The notes: a model not told the origin generated them from the letters alone. A stretch of 64,000 nt of DNA from Microbispora sp. H11081 (GCF_012999535.1 NZ_JABBWV010000011.1:62001-126000); one strand, 5' to 3'; shown: positions 52,146-60,460, counted from the stretch's first letter. Made by a program: numbers and translations.

Positions 52146-53237
52146 TCATGGGGTCCACCTGACGTTCGGGTTGATGTGGCCGGTCCAGTTGAAGACGGCC
52201 ATGTTGTCCCAGCCGTTGCCGGTGCCGTTGATGTTCGCCGGGTCCCATCCGTTGCCGGGCACGGCGTACCACGTCGGCTCCCAGTAGAAGACGCCGACGG
52301 CGCCCGCGTTGCGGGCCGTGCTCTGCACCGCCGCGAACTGGGCGCCCTGCCCCTGCCAGGTGAGGCCGTACCCCGGGCAGCCCGACGTGACCGTGTTGCC
52401 CTGCCAGTCCGCGTTGTCGGCGGTGAACGGGTAGGCCGTCTCGGCGATGACGACCGGCTTGCCGTAGCGGGACCGCATGTCCGAGATCACGGTGGACAGG
52501 TTGGACAGCGTGCCGTGCCACATGCAGTAGTACGACAGCCCGGTGATGTCCCAGGGGACGCCCTTGGCCCGGATGCCGTCGTAGAACCAGCGGGCGTGCT
52601 CGATGTTGTCGGCGTTCGCGGTGTGAATGATCACCTGAGTGCCGGAGTTGCACGCCTTGGTCGCGTTGTAGCCGGCCTTGAGCAGCAGGCTCAGGTCCGT
52701 GAAGTCGTTGTTGACGACCTTGCCGTCGTTCCACAGCATGCCGACGTTGATCTCGTTCCCGATCTGCACGCTGTCGGGTGTGGTGCCCTGCGCCTTGAGG
52801 CTGGAGCACACGTCGTAGGTGTAGTTGTAGACGTCGCTCTGCAGTTGGCCAATGCCGTGGCTCGCCCAGGCGGCCGGCTTGTACTGCTTGCCGGGGTCCG
52901 CCCAGGTGTCCGAGTAGTGGAAGTCGATCAGCAGCTTCAGGCCCTTGGCCTTCACCGTCCTGGCGTACTGCAGGACCTTCGCCTTGTTGTTGTAGCCGCT
53001 GGCCGGGTTGTTCCAGATCCGCAGGCGGACGTAGTTGACGCCGACGCCCTTGAGGATGTCCAGCGGGTCCCGCTGGGCGCCGCTCGCGTCGTAGTACCTC
53101 GCGCCCAGGTCGAGGGAGCGCTGCACCGAGGAGACGTCGGCTCCGAGCATGGTCAGGGTGTTGGCGGCGTGCGCCGGTTGGCCGGCGTTCACCACCGCGG
53201 CGGCGCACAGCACCAGCGCCGCCAGGATTCTCTTCAT
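52146..53237 (-). CDS. Secreted GH53 arabinogalactan endo-beta-1,4-galactanase
   Basis: A 363-residue exported enzyme that cleaves beta-1,4-galactan side chains of pectin. A signal peptide of about 24 residues (cleavage near PAHA-ANT) precedes the GH53 barrel: LGADVSSVQR, YVRLRIWNNP, LLIDFHYSDTWADPGKQ, the acid/base E162 in QIGNEINVG and the nucleophile E266 in IAETAYP. It ends with GHINPNVRWTP and has no binding module. The ATG at 53237 has GGAGG four bases before it. It is a single-gene unit; no galactoside transporter or GH42 gene accompanies it. Confidence 0.93.
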   Translation of the reverse strand: MKRILAALVLCAAAVVNAGQPAHAANTLTMLGADVSSVQRSLDLGARYYDASGAQRDPLDILKGVGVNYVRLRIWNNPASGYNNKAKVLQYARTVKAKGLKLLIDFHYSDTWADPGKQYKPAAWASHGIGQLQSDVYNYTYDVCSSLKAQGTTPDSVQIGNEINVGMLWNDGKVVNNDFTDLSLLLKAGYNATKACNSGTQVIIHTANADNIEHARWFYDGIRAKGVPWDITGLSYYCMWHGTLSNLSTVISDMRSRYGKPVVIAETAYPFTADNADWQGNTVTSGCPGYGLTWQGQGAQFAAVQSTARNAGAVGVFYWEPTWYAVPGNGWDPANINGTGNGWDNMAVFNWTGHINPNVRWTP

Positions 53238-53373
53238 GGGTCCTCCGGTCAGGAGAGGAATGGACGGAAACCCCCGAACCCCCACTGTGACGAGGTCAGG
53301 CCGCCACGGCGAGGGGAGTCTCGATACTCGGCGGCGGCCGTACTCCCCCAGCGCGGGCACCCCGTACCAGCGG

Positions 53374-53868
53374 TCAGCCCCTGATAGGCAGGACCGCGCG
53401 GGCGACGGCCAGGCGTTCGGCCTCTTCGCGCTCGGCGGCCTCCTGCTCGGCGGCCACACGTCGGTCGTAGGCGGCGCGGGCCGCGGCTATGGCGTTCTGG
53501 TGCTCCTCGGTCCAGTCCACCAGCGCACGGATGGTGGTGTGCAGAGTCGCGCCCATCGGCGTCAGCGCGTAGTCCACGCGCGGGGGGACCGTCGGGTGCA
53601 CCGTCCGGCTGACCAGCCCGTCGCGTTCCAGGTGCCGCAGCGTGCGGGCCAGCATCCGCTGGCTGATCCCGTCGATCGCGCGGCGCAGCTCGGTAAAACG
53701 CAGGCTCCGCTTGTCGAGCAGCGCGATGACCAGAAGCGACCACTTGTCGGCGATGCGGTCGAGGATCTGCCGTACCTCGCAGTTCGCGCGCTGATCCCAT
53801 TGGAGGACGTCGTCGTCGACGCCGGTATTCGCGCAGTAACCGAGGGACTCGGAGGTGCCGTCTTCCAT
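53374..53868 (-). CDS. HxlR-family transcriptional regulator
   Basis: A 164-residue winged-helix regulator. It contains NCEVRQILDRIADKWSLLV, FTELRRAIDGISQRMLARTL and GLVSRTVHPTVPPRVDYALT, the standard HxlR order, and ends in a glutamate/alanine/arginine-rich helix (AAEQEAAEREEAERLAVAR) longer than usual. Only one cysteine stands in the usual redox-sensing position (ANCEVR). It is divergent from an MFS transporter and probably controls it in response to a small electrophile or drug; this is inferred from the arrangement. The ATG at 53868 fits the family N-terminus. Confidence 0.9.
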   Translation of the reverse strand: MEDGTSESLGYCANTGVDDDVLQWDQRANCEVRQILDRIADKWSLLVIALLDKRSLRFTELRRAIDGISQRMLARTLRHLERDGLVSRTVHPTVPPRVDYALTPMGATLHTTIRALVDWTEEHQNAIAAARAAYDRRVAAEQEAAEREEAERLAVARAVLPIRG

Positions 53869-53878
53869 GGTCACCGAT

Positions 53879-53924
53879 AGTGCCTGACGATGCAGTCGGT
53901 TACAAGAAGGAACCGGCAGGCACT
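53879..53924. promoter_or_regulatory. Widely spaced inverted repeat in the HxlR/MFS gap
   Basis: AGTGCCTG (53879-53886) pairs with CAGGCACT (53917-53924), with 30 bases between the arms. It lies directly upstream of the regulator start and could be an operator bound by two dimers. Confidence 0.4.
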
Positions 53925-53954
53925 CGGGGAACCGCTCCGGGACCGGTTCCCCGA
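53924..53954. promoter_or_regulatory. 11-bp inverted repeat, candidate HxlR operator
   Basis: TCGGGGAACCG (53924-53934) and CGGTTCCCCGA (53944-53954) are perfectly complementary with a 9-nt centre. It ends 20 bases before the MFS start codon. It could be an HxlR operator or a hairpin in the leader mRNA. Confidence 0.5.
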
Positions 53955-53974
53955 CGAGATGGAGCCGGACTCCG

Positions 53975-55441
53975 ATGTCCAATTCCGTGGGCGGAATCGC
54001 CGCCCGGCAACCGGCCCCTATGACCGCCCGCATGACGGGACGCGCATGGGGCGTGCTGCTGGTGTTGTGCGGCGCGATCTTCCTGGAGGGGATCGACGTG
54101 GCGATGCTAAACGTGGCGCTGCCGTCGATCCGGGCCGACCTTGGCCTGTCCACCGGGATGCTGAGCGGCGTGGTCAGTGCCTACGTGCTCGGCTACGGCG
54201 GCTTCATGCTGCTCGGCGGCCGCGCCGCCGATCTGCTGGGCCACCGGCGGATGTTCCTGCTGTGGCTGGCCGTCTTCCTGGTCTTCTCCGGTCTCGGCGG
54301 GTTCGCCACGCAGGGCTGGATGCTGCTGGCCGCACGGTTCGTCACGGGGGTCGCGTCCGCGTTCATGGCGCCCGCCGGGTTGGCGCTGGTCACCTCCAAC
54401 TTCCCCGAAGGACCGGTGCGCACCAAGGCGCTCGGCGTGTACGCGGGCACGGCGGCGGGCGGGTTCTCGCTCGGCCTGGTCGCCGGTGGCGTGCTCACCG
54501 CGTTCGGCTGGCGGTGGGTGTTCTTCGCGCCGGTCATCCTGTCCGCGCTGATCCTGGCGGCCGCGCTGATCCTCCTCCGTGACACGGGCGGCGCGCGCCC
54601 CTCGGGCGGCTTCGACCTGGCCGGGGCGTTCGCCGTCACGGGGGCCATGTTGCTGCTGGCGTACGGGGTGGTCCGGTTGGAGCACCCCGGCGACGGCCCC
54701 GGCCTGACCGCCGGCGCGATCGCAGCGGGGCTGGTGCTGCTGGGGGTGTTCGCCGCGATCGAGCGGCGGTCGTCATCACCCCTGATGCGCCTGGGCATCC
54801 TGCGCACCGCGCCGCTGGTGCGGGTGAACGCGGCGGCGTTGCTGTTCCTGTTCGCGTTCGCGGGGTTCCAGTTCCTGATCACCCTGTATCTACAGGAGTG
54901 GCGTGGCTGGAACACGATGCAGACCGGCCTGGCCATGCTGGTGATCGGCATCGACACGGTGCTCGCGCCGACGCTGACGCCGCGCCTGGTGAACCGCTTC
55001 GGCAACACACGGGTGCTGTTCGGCGGCATCGTCCTCGCGGCGGTCGCGTACGCGCTCTTCCTTCCCGTGGGAATGGACTGGACCTACACCGCCATGCTCC
55101 CGGCGTTGCTCCTGCTCGGTCTGTCCTTCTCTCTGGCGTACGGCCCGCTGACCATGGCCGCGACGGAGGGCGTCGACGAGGAGGAGCACGGCCTGGCGGG
55201 CGGCCTGCTCTACACGGCGATGCAGTTCGGCACCGCGCTCGGGCTGTCGGCCGTCACCGCCGTCAGCGTCGCGGCCGGGCCGGGACCGGACGCGCTGCGG
55301 TCCGCGCTGGTCGTCCCGCTGGTGGCGGCGGTGCTCGGCGCGGTCGTCGTCGCGTTCGGCCTCCGCGCCCCCGGAGGTTCCCCGGCACCGGCTCAGGACG
55401 CCCCGCGAGCGCGGCCGCCGCAGCGGGATGTCACACACTGA
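53975..55441 (+). CDS. MFS drug-exporter-like transporter
   Basis: A 488-residue major facilitator with fourteen predicted helices. The N-terminal part has FLEGIDVAMLNVALPSIRAD (motif D1-like) and GGRAADLLGHRRMFLLW, which is motif A. The sequence ends in a short polar tail. It is divergent from the HxlR regulator, a standard arrangement for inducible efflux. The substrate is unknown. Start codon ATG 53975 has a distant GGAG; the ATG at 54020 (MTARMTGRAWG) is an alternative. Its stop codon overlaps the promoter of the following sigma factor gene. Confidence 0.9.
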   Translation: MSNSVGGIAARQPAPMTARMTGRAWGVLLVLCGAIFLEGIDVAMLNVALPSIRADLGLSTGMLSGVVSAYVLGYGGFMLLGGRAADLLGHRRMFLLWLAVFLVFSGLGGFATQGWMLLAARFVTGVASAFMAPAGLALVTSNFPEGPVRTKALGVYAGTAAGGFSLGLVAGGVLTAFGWRWVFFAPVILSALILAAALILLRDTGGARPSGGFDLAGAFAVTGAMLLLAYGVVRLEHPGDGPGLTAGAIAAGLVLLGVFAAIERRSSSPLMRLGILRTAPLVRVNAAALLFLFAFAGFQFLITLYLQEWRGWNTMQTGLAMLVIGIDTVLAPTLTPRLVNRFGNTRVLFGGIVLAAVAYALFLPVGMDWTYTAMLPALLLLGLSFSLAYGPLTMAATEGVDEEEHGLAGGLLYTAMQFGTALGLSAVTAVSVAAGPGPDALRSALVVPLVAAVLGAVVVAFGLRAPGGSPAPAQDAPRARPPQRDVTH

Positions 55442-55455
55442 AGGCGTGTCTCGTC
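55429..55455 (+). promoter_or_regulatory. ECF41-type promoter TGTCACA-N16-CGTC
   Basis: TGTCACA at 55429-55435, exactly 16 bases, then CGTC at 55452-55455. This matches the published ECF41 consensus as I recall it. It overlaps the end of the MFS gene and lies right before the sigma factor, so the sigma factor should activate its own gene. Confidence 0.8.
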
Positions 55456-55463
55456 CTCAGGAT

Positions 55464-56369
55464 GTGAACGACCATGACAACGCGGTGACCGGCCTGGACG
55501 CCGAGTTCCAGGCGCTGCGGCCCCGGCTGCTCGGCGTCGCGTACGGCCTGCTCGGCAGCCTGGACGAGGCCGAGGACGTGGTGCAGGACGCCTGGCTGCG
55601 GCTGCGCGCCGCCACGGCGGCGACGGGCGACGAGATCAGGGACGTGACCGGCTGGCTGGTGGTCACGGTCTCCCGGCTCACTCTCGACGTGCTGCGCTCC
55701 GCCCGGCATCGCAGGGAGGAGTACGTGGGGCCGTGGCTGCCCGAGCCCGTCCTGACCGGGCCGGACCTGGCCGGGCCCGACCCCGCCGAGCGGGTGACCC
55801 TGGACGAGTCGATGAGCATGGCCATGCTCGTCGTGCTGGAGTCGCTCAGCCCGGCCGAGCGGACCGCCTTCGTGCTGCACGACGTGTTCGGCCTGACGTT
55901 CGCCGAGGTGGGCGCGGCGGTCGGGCGCAGCCCTGCGGCCTGCAGGCAACTCGCCGCGCGGGCGCGGGCGCACGTCGCGTCCCGCGCGCCCCGGTTCGAC
56001 GTGGATCCCGCGGAGCACCGGCGGGTGGTGGACGCCTTCGCCCGCGCCTGCCTCGGCGACGACATCGACGCGCTGCTCGCGCTGCTCGACCCGGACGTCG
56101 TCCTGCGCAGCGACGGCGGCGGCATCGTGACCTCGGCCCGGCGGCCGGTCATCGGCGCCGCCAAGGTCGCCAGGCTGCTGCTCGGCGTCCGCAGGCCAGG
56201 GCATGCGATGGTCCCCGCCACCGTGAACGGCTGGCCGGGGCTGCTGCGCTACCGGGACGGCCGGTTGGTGACGGTGATCGGCCTCACCGTCGCCGACGGC
56301 CGGGTCACCGCCGTCGACATGGTCCTCAACCCGAGGAAGCTCGCCCGCGTGACGCGGGTGGCGAGATGA
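55464..56369 (+). CDS. ECF41-group RNA polymerase sigma factor
   Basis: A 301-residue extracytoplasmic-function sigma factor with a fused C-terminal SnoaL-like domain. Region 2 contains RPRLLGVAYGLLGSLDEAED, region 4 FVLHDVFGLTFAEVGAAVGR, and the C-terminal domain the ECF41 signatures DGGG (VVLRSDGGGIVT) and NPRKL near the end. The fused domain stands in for an anti-sigma factor. I place the start at GTG 55464, not the ATG at 55428, because the latter lies inside the promoter. The mRNA is then leaderless or nearly so. It is followed by an AhpD-like gene, its usual partner. Confidence 0.9.
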   Translation: MNDHDNAVTGLDAEFQALRPRLLGVAYGLLGSLDEAEDVVQDAWLRLRAATAATGDEIRDVTGWLVVTVSRLTLDVLRSARHRREEYVGPWLPEPVLTGPDLAGPDPAERVTLDESMSMAMLVVLESLSPAERTAFVLHDVFGLTFAEVGAAVGRSPAACRQLAARARAHVASRAPRFDVDPAEHRRVVDAFARACLGDDIDALLALLDPDVVLRSDGGGIVTSARRPVIGAAKVARLLLGVRRPGHAMVPATVNGWPGLLRYRDGRLVTVIGLTVADGRVTAVDMVLNPRKLARVTRVAR

Positions 56370-56380
56370 GGAGCTCAGAG

Positions 56381-56833
56381 ATGACCGCGAGGATCGACGT
56401 GCCGGCCCTGGCCCCCGAGGCGTACCGGGCGATGAGCGGCGTGGAGCGCTACCTGCGCGAGTGCGGGGTGCCGCACTCCACCCTGGAGCTGGTGAAGATC
56501 CGGGCCAGCCAGATCAACGGCTGCGCCTTCTGCCTCGACATGCACAGCCGGGACGCGAAGAAGGCCGGGGAGAGCGACGAGCGGCTGTGGTCGGTGGCCG
56601 CCTGGCGGGAGGCGCCGTACTACACCGGCGCGGAGCGGGCCGCGCTCGCGCTGACCGAGGCCGCGACCCGCCTGGCCGACCGGTCCGACCCGGTGCCGGA
56701 CGAGGTCTGGGCGGAGGCGGCCGAGCACTACTCCGAGGAACGGCTGGCCGCGCTGGTCATGGCCATCGCGCAGATCAACGCCTGGAACAGGATCGCCGTG
56801 GTCAGCCGTAAGGTCCCCGGCACGATCTCCTGA
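56381..56833 (+). CDS. AhpD-like carboxymuconolactone decarboxylase-family protein
   Basis: A 150-residue alkylhydroperoxidase-like protein. The catalytic motif is CAFCLDMH (CxxCxxxH), here with the preceding KIRASQING typical of the family. AhpD-type proteins reduce peroxides through their cysteine pair, and CMD genes are the classic neighbour of ECF41 sigma factors. GAGGAG lies seven bases before ATG 56381; an in-frame ATG at 56366 overlaps the sigma stop codon. It is probably co-transcribed with the sigma factor. Confidence 0.92.
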   Translation: MTARIDVPALAPEAYRAMSGVERYLRECGVPHSTLELVKIRASQINGCAFCLDMHSRDAKKAGESDERLWSVAAWREAPYYTGAERAALALTEAATRLADRSDPVPDEVWAEAAEHYSEERLAALVMAIAQINAWNRIAVVSRKVPGTIS

Positions 56834-56906
56834 TCCGTCCCGGAAAATCGCGAGACGCCGGGAGGCGGGGCGAAATAGTCTGCCAACGTCACGGAAGGAG
56901 GAGGCC

Positions 56907-56999
56907 ATGAGACGCACGAGGATCCGCAAGCCGCTCCGTGTCCGCCGCCCCGCCGGTCTCGACCTGCGCACCCCTTCAGGCCGGCCGCTCCCCTACTGA
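56907..56999 (+). CDS. Possible 30-residue basic peptide
   Basis: A short frame with an excellent ribosome binding site (AAGGAGGAGG five bases before the ATG). The peptide starts MRRTRIRKPLRVRRP and ends GRPLPY; eleven arginines and lysines fall in thirty residues. I know no family. It could be a small basic protein, a leader peptide, or an artefact of a purine-rich tract. The signals favour translation. Confidence 0.45.
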   Translation: MRRTRIRKPLRVRRPAGLDLRTPSGRPLPY

Positions 57000-57097
57000 G
57001 ACTCGTGTGACGACTGAGGCTTTACGCCCGTTTTACCTAGTCTCCGGTATCTATAGCGACAAGGTCACGGAACCATCACGGTCAGGGGGGAACGAAC

Positions 57098-57265
57098 ATG
57101 GTCACGGTGGTGCCGTCACTCGCCAAGGTCAGGGACATCAGGTCGGCGCTGCGCCGCAGGCCCAGGAGGGACAGAGGGGACAGGAAGATCGTCGATCTCC
57201 GCGCTTACACGGGCGGTAACGTCATCCGGTTCCCGAGGACGTCCGGGCCGACGTCGGCAGCCTGA
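57098..57265 (+). CDS. Possible 55-residue small basic protein
   Basis: A frame of 55 codons starting at ATG 57098, with AGGGGGG seven bases upstream, and followed 24 bases later by a strong terminator. The sequence begins MVTVVPSLAKVRDIRSALRR and continues with a very basic middle, then KIVDLRAYTGGNVIRFPRTS. No family is recognised. The strong ribosome binding site and terminator support expression. Confidence 0.6.
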   Translation: MVTVVPSLAKVRDIRSALRRRPRRDRGDRKIVDLRAYTGGNVIRFPRTSGPTSAA

Positions 57266-57289
57266 TCCGGTCCGTACTCAGCGATTTAG

Positions 57290-57321
57290 AGACCCGCCCG
57301 GCATCCCTGCCGGGCGGGTCT
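57290..57321 (+). terminator. Strong intrinsic terminator
   Basis: A perfect 14-bp stem (57290-57303 with 57308-57321), a 4-nt loop, and a partly T-rich tail (GCTTTCT). It ends transcription of the small-ORF unit. Confidence 0.88.
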
Positions 57322-57344
57322 GCTTTCTGGTTGGATGTCACCCC

Positions 57345-57983
57345 ATGAGCGATCTGTCCGCGACGGAGCGGACCCGGCACCGTCGCCTTCGGGAGCAGGG
57401 CCGCACCGACCGGCAGGCGCTGTTCGAGGTGCTCAGGGCCGGGTTCGTCTGCCACCTCGGCGTCGTCGTGGACGGCGACCCCATGGTGGTGCCGACGGTG
57501 TACGGCTTCGACGACGACCATCTGTACGTACACGGCTCCGTCGCCAGCCACAGCCTCACCCGGGACACGACGGTCTGCGTGACGATCACCCATGTCGACG
57601 GCCTCGTGCTGGCCCGCTCGGTCTTCGAGCACGGCGTCAACTACCGCAGCGCGATGATCTACGGCGTCCCGCGCGCGCTGGAGGGCGACGAGAAATTCGA
57701 CGCCCTGCGCTGCCTCACCGAGCACGTCGCCCCCGGCCAGTGGGACCACGCCAGGCGGCCGAACCGCAAGGAACTGGCCGCGACGACGATCCTCGCTGTC
57801 CCGCTCGCCGAGGCGTCGGTCAAGGTGCGCGAGGGCCACCCGGACGACGCGGACGACCCGCACGACGTGTGGGCGGGCGTCCTGCCGCTCACCCCTTCAT
57901 GGCAGGCCCCCGTGACCGACCCGCTGGCCGCAGCCCACCCCGTCCCGCCGCACATCCTGGCCCGCGCCGGCGCGAGCCTCTGA
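57345..57983 (+). CDS. Pyridoxamine 5'-phosphate oxidase-like FMN-binding protein
   Basis: A 212-residue split-barrel flavoprotein of the PNPOx-like superfamily. RQALFEVLRAGFVCHLGVVV, DGDPMVVPTVYGFDDDHLYV, and HGSVASHSL mark the barrel and the FMN phosphate region. Related proteins reduce nitro groups or F420-type substrates; this one has no neighbour that suggests a substrate. It lies 24 bases after a terminator, and its ATG has no strong Shine-Dalgarno sequence, so its own promoter or a leaderless transcript is likely. Confidence 0.85.
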   Translation: MSDLSATERTRHRRLREQGRTDRQALFEVLRAGFVCHLGVVVDGDPMVVPTVYGFDDDHLYVHGSVASHSLTRDTTVCVTITHVDGLVLARSVFEHGVNYRSAMIYGVPRALEGDEKFDALRCLTEHVAPGQWDHARRPNRKELAATTILAVPLAEASVKVREGHPDDADDPHDVWAGVLPLTPSWQAPVTDPLAAAHPVPPHILARAGASL

Positions 57984-58268
57984 CCGGCGTTCCCCGGGTT
58001 CGCCGAGGCCGCGTCCTCAGGCGGGCCGCGGCGTCACGACTGATCACGGGCTGAACGACGACCCGGCCCGGCGAGTGCCCGGGCGGTCACCATGAGGGCC
58101 GGCCGAGGCGGGAGCGAGACGGCCGCGGGCGTGGCCGAGGCGATCGACGCCGACGGGGCGCTGGAGGTTCTCCAGAGCGAGCAAGACAGAGGTTGACCGG
58201 ACGATCTTCTTCACGGACGCTGCATGGAAGAAACACGTCCCCCTTTCCCGATCAGCAAGGGAGCGTCC

Positions 58269-58838
58269 ATGCCCCATATCGCCCTCGGATCCGACGCACC
58301 GGGGATCCGCGGCCTGTTCGCCTTCCGCCCCGAGACCGCACATCCGCTCAACGCGCTCGCCGAAGTGCTGCTGCGCGGCGACAACACGCTGTCCCGGGGT
58401 GAGCGCGAACTCATCGCGGCGTACGTCTCTTCGCTCAACGAGTGCCGTTACTGCTACTCGTCGCACGCCGCCTACGCCGCCGCCCAGTTGCCCGAGGGGA
58501 TGACGCTGGTCGACCAGGTGCGCGCCGACCTCGACTCCGCGCCCATCACGCCCAAGATGAGGGCCCTGCTGCGGATCGCGGCCTCCGTACAGCGCGGCGG
58601 CAGAGAGGTGAGCGAGGAGCAGATCACCGCGGCACGCGCCGAGGACGCGACCGACATGGAGATCCACGACACCGTGCTCATCGCCGCGGCCTTCTGCATG
58701 TTCAACCGGTACGTCGACGGCCTGGCCACGTTCGCGCCCGACGACCCCGAGTCCTACGCCGCGCGGGCCGAACGGATCGTCTCCCACGGCTACCTCGCGC
58801 TCTTCGCCGAGATGCAGGCCGCCACCGGACGGTCCTGA
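58269..58838 (+). CDS. Peroxidase-related AhpD-like protein
   Basis: A 189-residue protein of the uncharacterised peroxidase-related branch of the carboxymuconolactone decarboxylase family. The motif is ECRYCYSSH (CxxCxxxH, with an upstream glutamate), preceded by LSRGERELIAAYVSSLN. GGGAG precedes the ATG at 58269, the start chosen; the longer frame to 58224 adds an unsupported segment. It is followed by a membrane-protein gene 70 bases downstream. It probably acts in peroxide or thiol chemistry. Confidence 0.88.
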   Translation: MPHIALGSDAPGIRGLFAFRPETAHPLNALAEVLLRGDNTLSRGERELIAAYVSSLNECRYCYSSHAAYAAAQLPEGMTLVDQVRADLDSAPITPKMRALLRIAASVQRGGREVSEEQITAARAEDATDMEIHDTVLIAAAFCMFNRYVDGLATFAPDDPESYAARAERIVSHGYLALFAEMQAATGRS

Positions 58839-58908
58839 CCTGGTTGACGCGGCTCCCGATCGCACCTCCCCCGCCACGTCCTCGTCATCGTCCGGAGAAA
58901 GGTGTCTC

Positions 58909-59853
58909 ATGGCTCGAACCCTGCCGCTTTCCACCTCCCCCTCACTCTCGCACTCCGACGACACGCCCCGGCGCCGCGGCCTGATCATCGTCCTCAGCGT
59001 GCTGGCCGGCGCGCTCATCGCCGTCGTCTGGTCGTTCCACTTCGTGGACAGCGTGATCGGCGACAACGTCGCGAACACGCTGCTCGGCTACGACGCGAAG
59101 GGGACCGCGATCGGCGGTCTCGCCGCCGGCACCGTCTTCGCGTTCGTCTCGGGCCTGGCCGGGACGTTCACGGCCTGCAACATCGCCGTGTTCGGCGCGA
59201 TGGCCCCGATGGCCGACTCTCCTGACGCGGAGAGCAACCCGCTCAGGGCCGCGCTACGCCCGCTCGGCAAGCTCGCCCTCGGCATGGTCGTCGTCTCCGC
59301 GGTGTACGGCGCGGTCGGGGCGCTGCTCGGCGACCGGCTCCCCCAGTTGTCCACCGCGCAGACGGCCTCGGGCCTGCCGGTCCGGCTGATCCAGGCGTCC
59401 GTGGTCTTCGGGCTGATCGGCCTGGCCTTCGTATATCTCGGCCTGGCGGCCCTGCGCCTCGTGCCCGATCCGTTCGCCCGCCTGTCCGGCCGGTTCCCGA
59501 ACGTCCGGCTCGTCGTCATCGGCGGGCTGATCGGCGGGTTCCTCATCGGCCGCCCGTTCCCGCTGTTCCACAAGCTCTTCGAGTACGCCGCGGCGACGCA
59601 CAACCCGTTCTACGGCGCCGCCGTCTTCGTCCTGCAGTCCCTCGGCAACATCACCATCATGGCCGTGCTCTTCGTGGTGCTCCTCTACGCGACGAGAGGC
59701 GGTTTCACCCGCTGGCTCACGGCGTCGCCCGCGCGGATCGCCACGATCACCGCCGTGACCTTCCTCGTCGTCGGCGCCTTCACGTTCCTCTACTGGGACG
59801 TGCGGCTGCCCGCGATGTTCGGGTACGGATGGTTCCCCACGGTCTCCTGGTGA
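58909..59853 (+). CDS. Polytopic membrane protein, CcdA/DsbD-like
   Basis: A 314-residue membrane protein with six or seven helices (LIIVLSVLAGALIAVVWSFH, GGLAAGTVFAFVSGLAGTF, LVVIGGLIGGFLIGRPFPLF and others). The order of small-residue helices suggests the LysE/CcdA superfamily, but the expected cysteine pair is absent; only one cysteine (TACN) was seen. It follows the AhpD-like gene by 70 bases and may form a unit with it, perhaps in electron or thiol transfer across the membrane. Function is unproven. Confidence 0.7.
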   Translation: MARTLPLSTSPSLSHSDDTPRRRGLIIVLSVLAGALIAVVWSFHFVDSVIGDNVANTLLGYDAKGTAIGGLAAGTVFAFVSGLAGTFTACNIAVFGAMAPMADSPDAESNPLRAALRPLGKLALGMVVVSAVYGAVGALLGDRLPQLSTAQTASGLPVRLIQASVVFGLIGLAFVYLGLAALRLVPDPFARLSGRFPNVRLVVIGGLIGGFLIGRPFPLFHKLFEYAAATHNPFYGAAVFVLQSLGNITIMAVLFVVLLYATRGGFTRWLTASPARIATITAVTFLVVGAFTFLYWDVRLPAMFGYGWFPTVSW

Positions 59854-59995
59854 CGGCACGGCGTGTGCCGCCCGCGGCCGGCGACCCCTTCACCCGGGTC
59901 GCCGGCCCCCGGCGCGGCGCGTACGGCGATAAGGCGCGGAACGCGTCCGCCCCGGCGGGCTCCGTTGTCACATCCGTCACTTCGGGAGCGGAGCG

Positions 59996-60448
59996 ATGCG
60001 GCAGGATGGGATCGTGACGCCTTCCCCAGCGGTCGTGCAGCCCGACCGGGATCTCATCGAGGAGATCCTCGACGAGCTGGACATCGCGCACACCACGGAC
60101 GCGGAGGGTGATCTGGCGATCTCCACCGCGCATCTCACGACGTTCTTCCTGTTCGGCAAGGAGGGAGACCTCTTCACCGTACGGACCTTCTACGACAGGC
60201 CGCACTCGGTGGACGACAAACCGATGCTGCTCAGGGCGCTCAACGAGTGGAACGCCGACACGATGTGGCCGAAGGTGTACACGTTCACCCAGGACAACGG
60301 CGACATCCGCCTCGTCGGCGACTCGCAGATCTACATCGGCGCCGGCGTGACCAGGGAGCACCTGACCACGATGGTGGCCCACTGGGTGCGATTCTCGATC
60401 AAGTTCTACAGCTGGCTGACCGACAGGCTCGCGTTCGAGACCGACTGA
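59996..60448 (+). CDS. YbjN domain-containing protein
   Basis: A 150-residue soluble protein with a YbjN fold: DRDLIEEILDELDIAHTTDA near the start, FFLFGKEGDLFTVRTFY, LLRALNEWNADTMWPKVYTF and a closing VAHWVRFSIKFYSWL. Related proteins resemble type III secretion chaperones, but the role in actinobacteria is not known. GGGAGCGG precedes ATG 59996; an in-frame GTG is at 60014. Confidence 0.88.
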   Translation: MRQDGIVTPSPAVVQPDRDLIEEILDELDIAHTTDAEGDLAISTAHLTTFFLFGKEGDLFTVRTFYDRPHSVDDKPMLLRALNEWNADTMWPKVYTFTQDNGDIRLVGDSQIYIGAGVTREHLTTMVAHWVRFSIKFYSWLTDRLAFETD

Positions 60449-60460
60449 CCTGACGGCCGA

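Noticed and set aside
55428-55463. Sigma-factor start at ATG 55428
   Set aside because: This codon lies inside the TGTCACA element of the ECF41 promoter, so the mRNA would not contain it.
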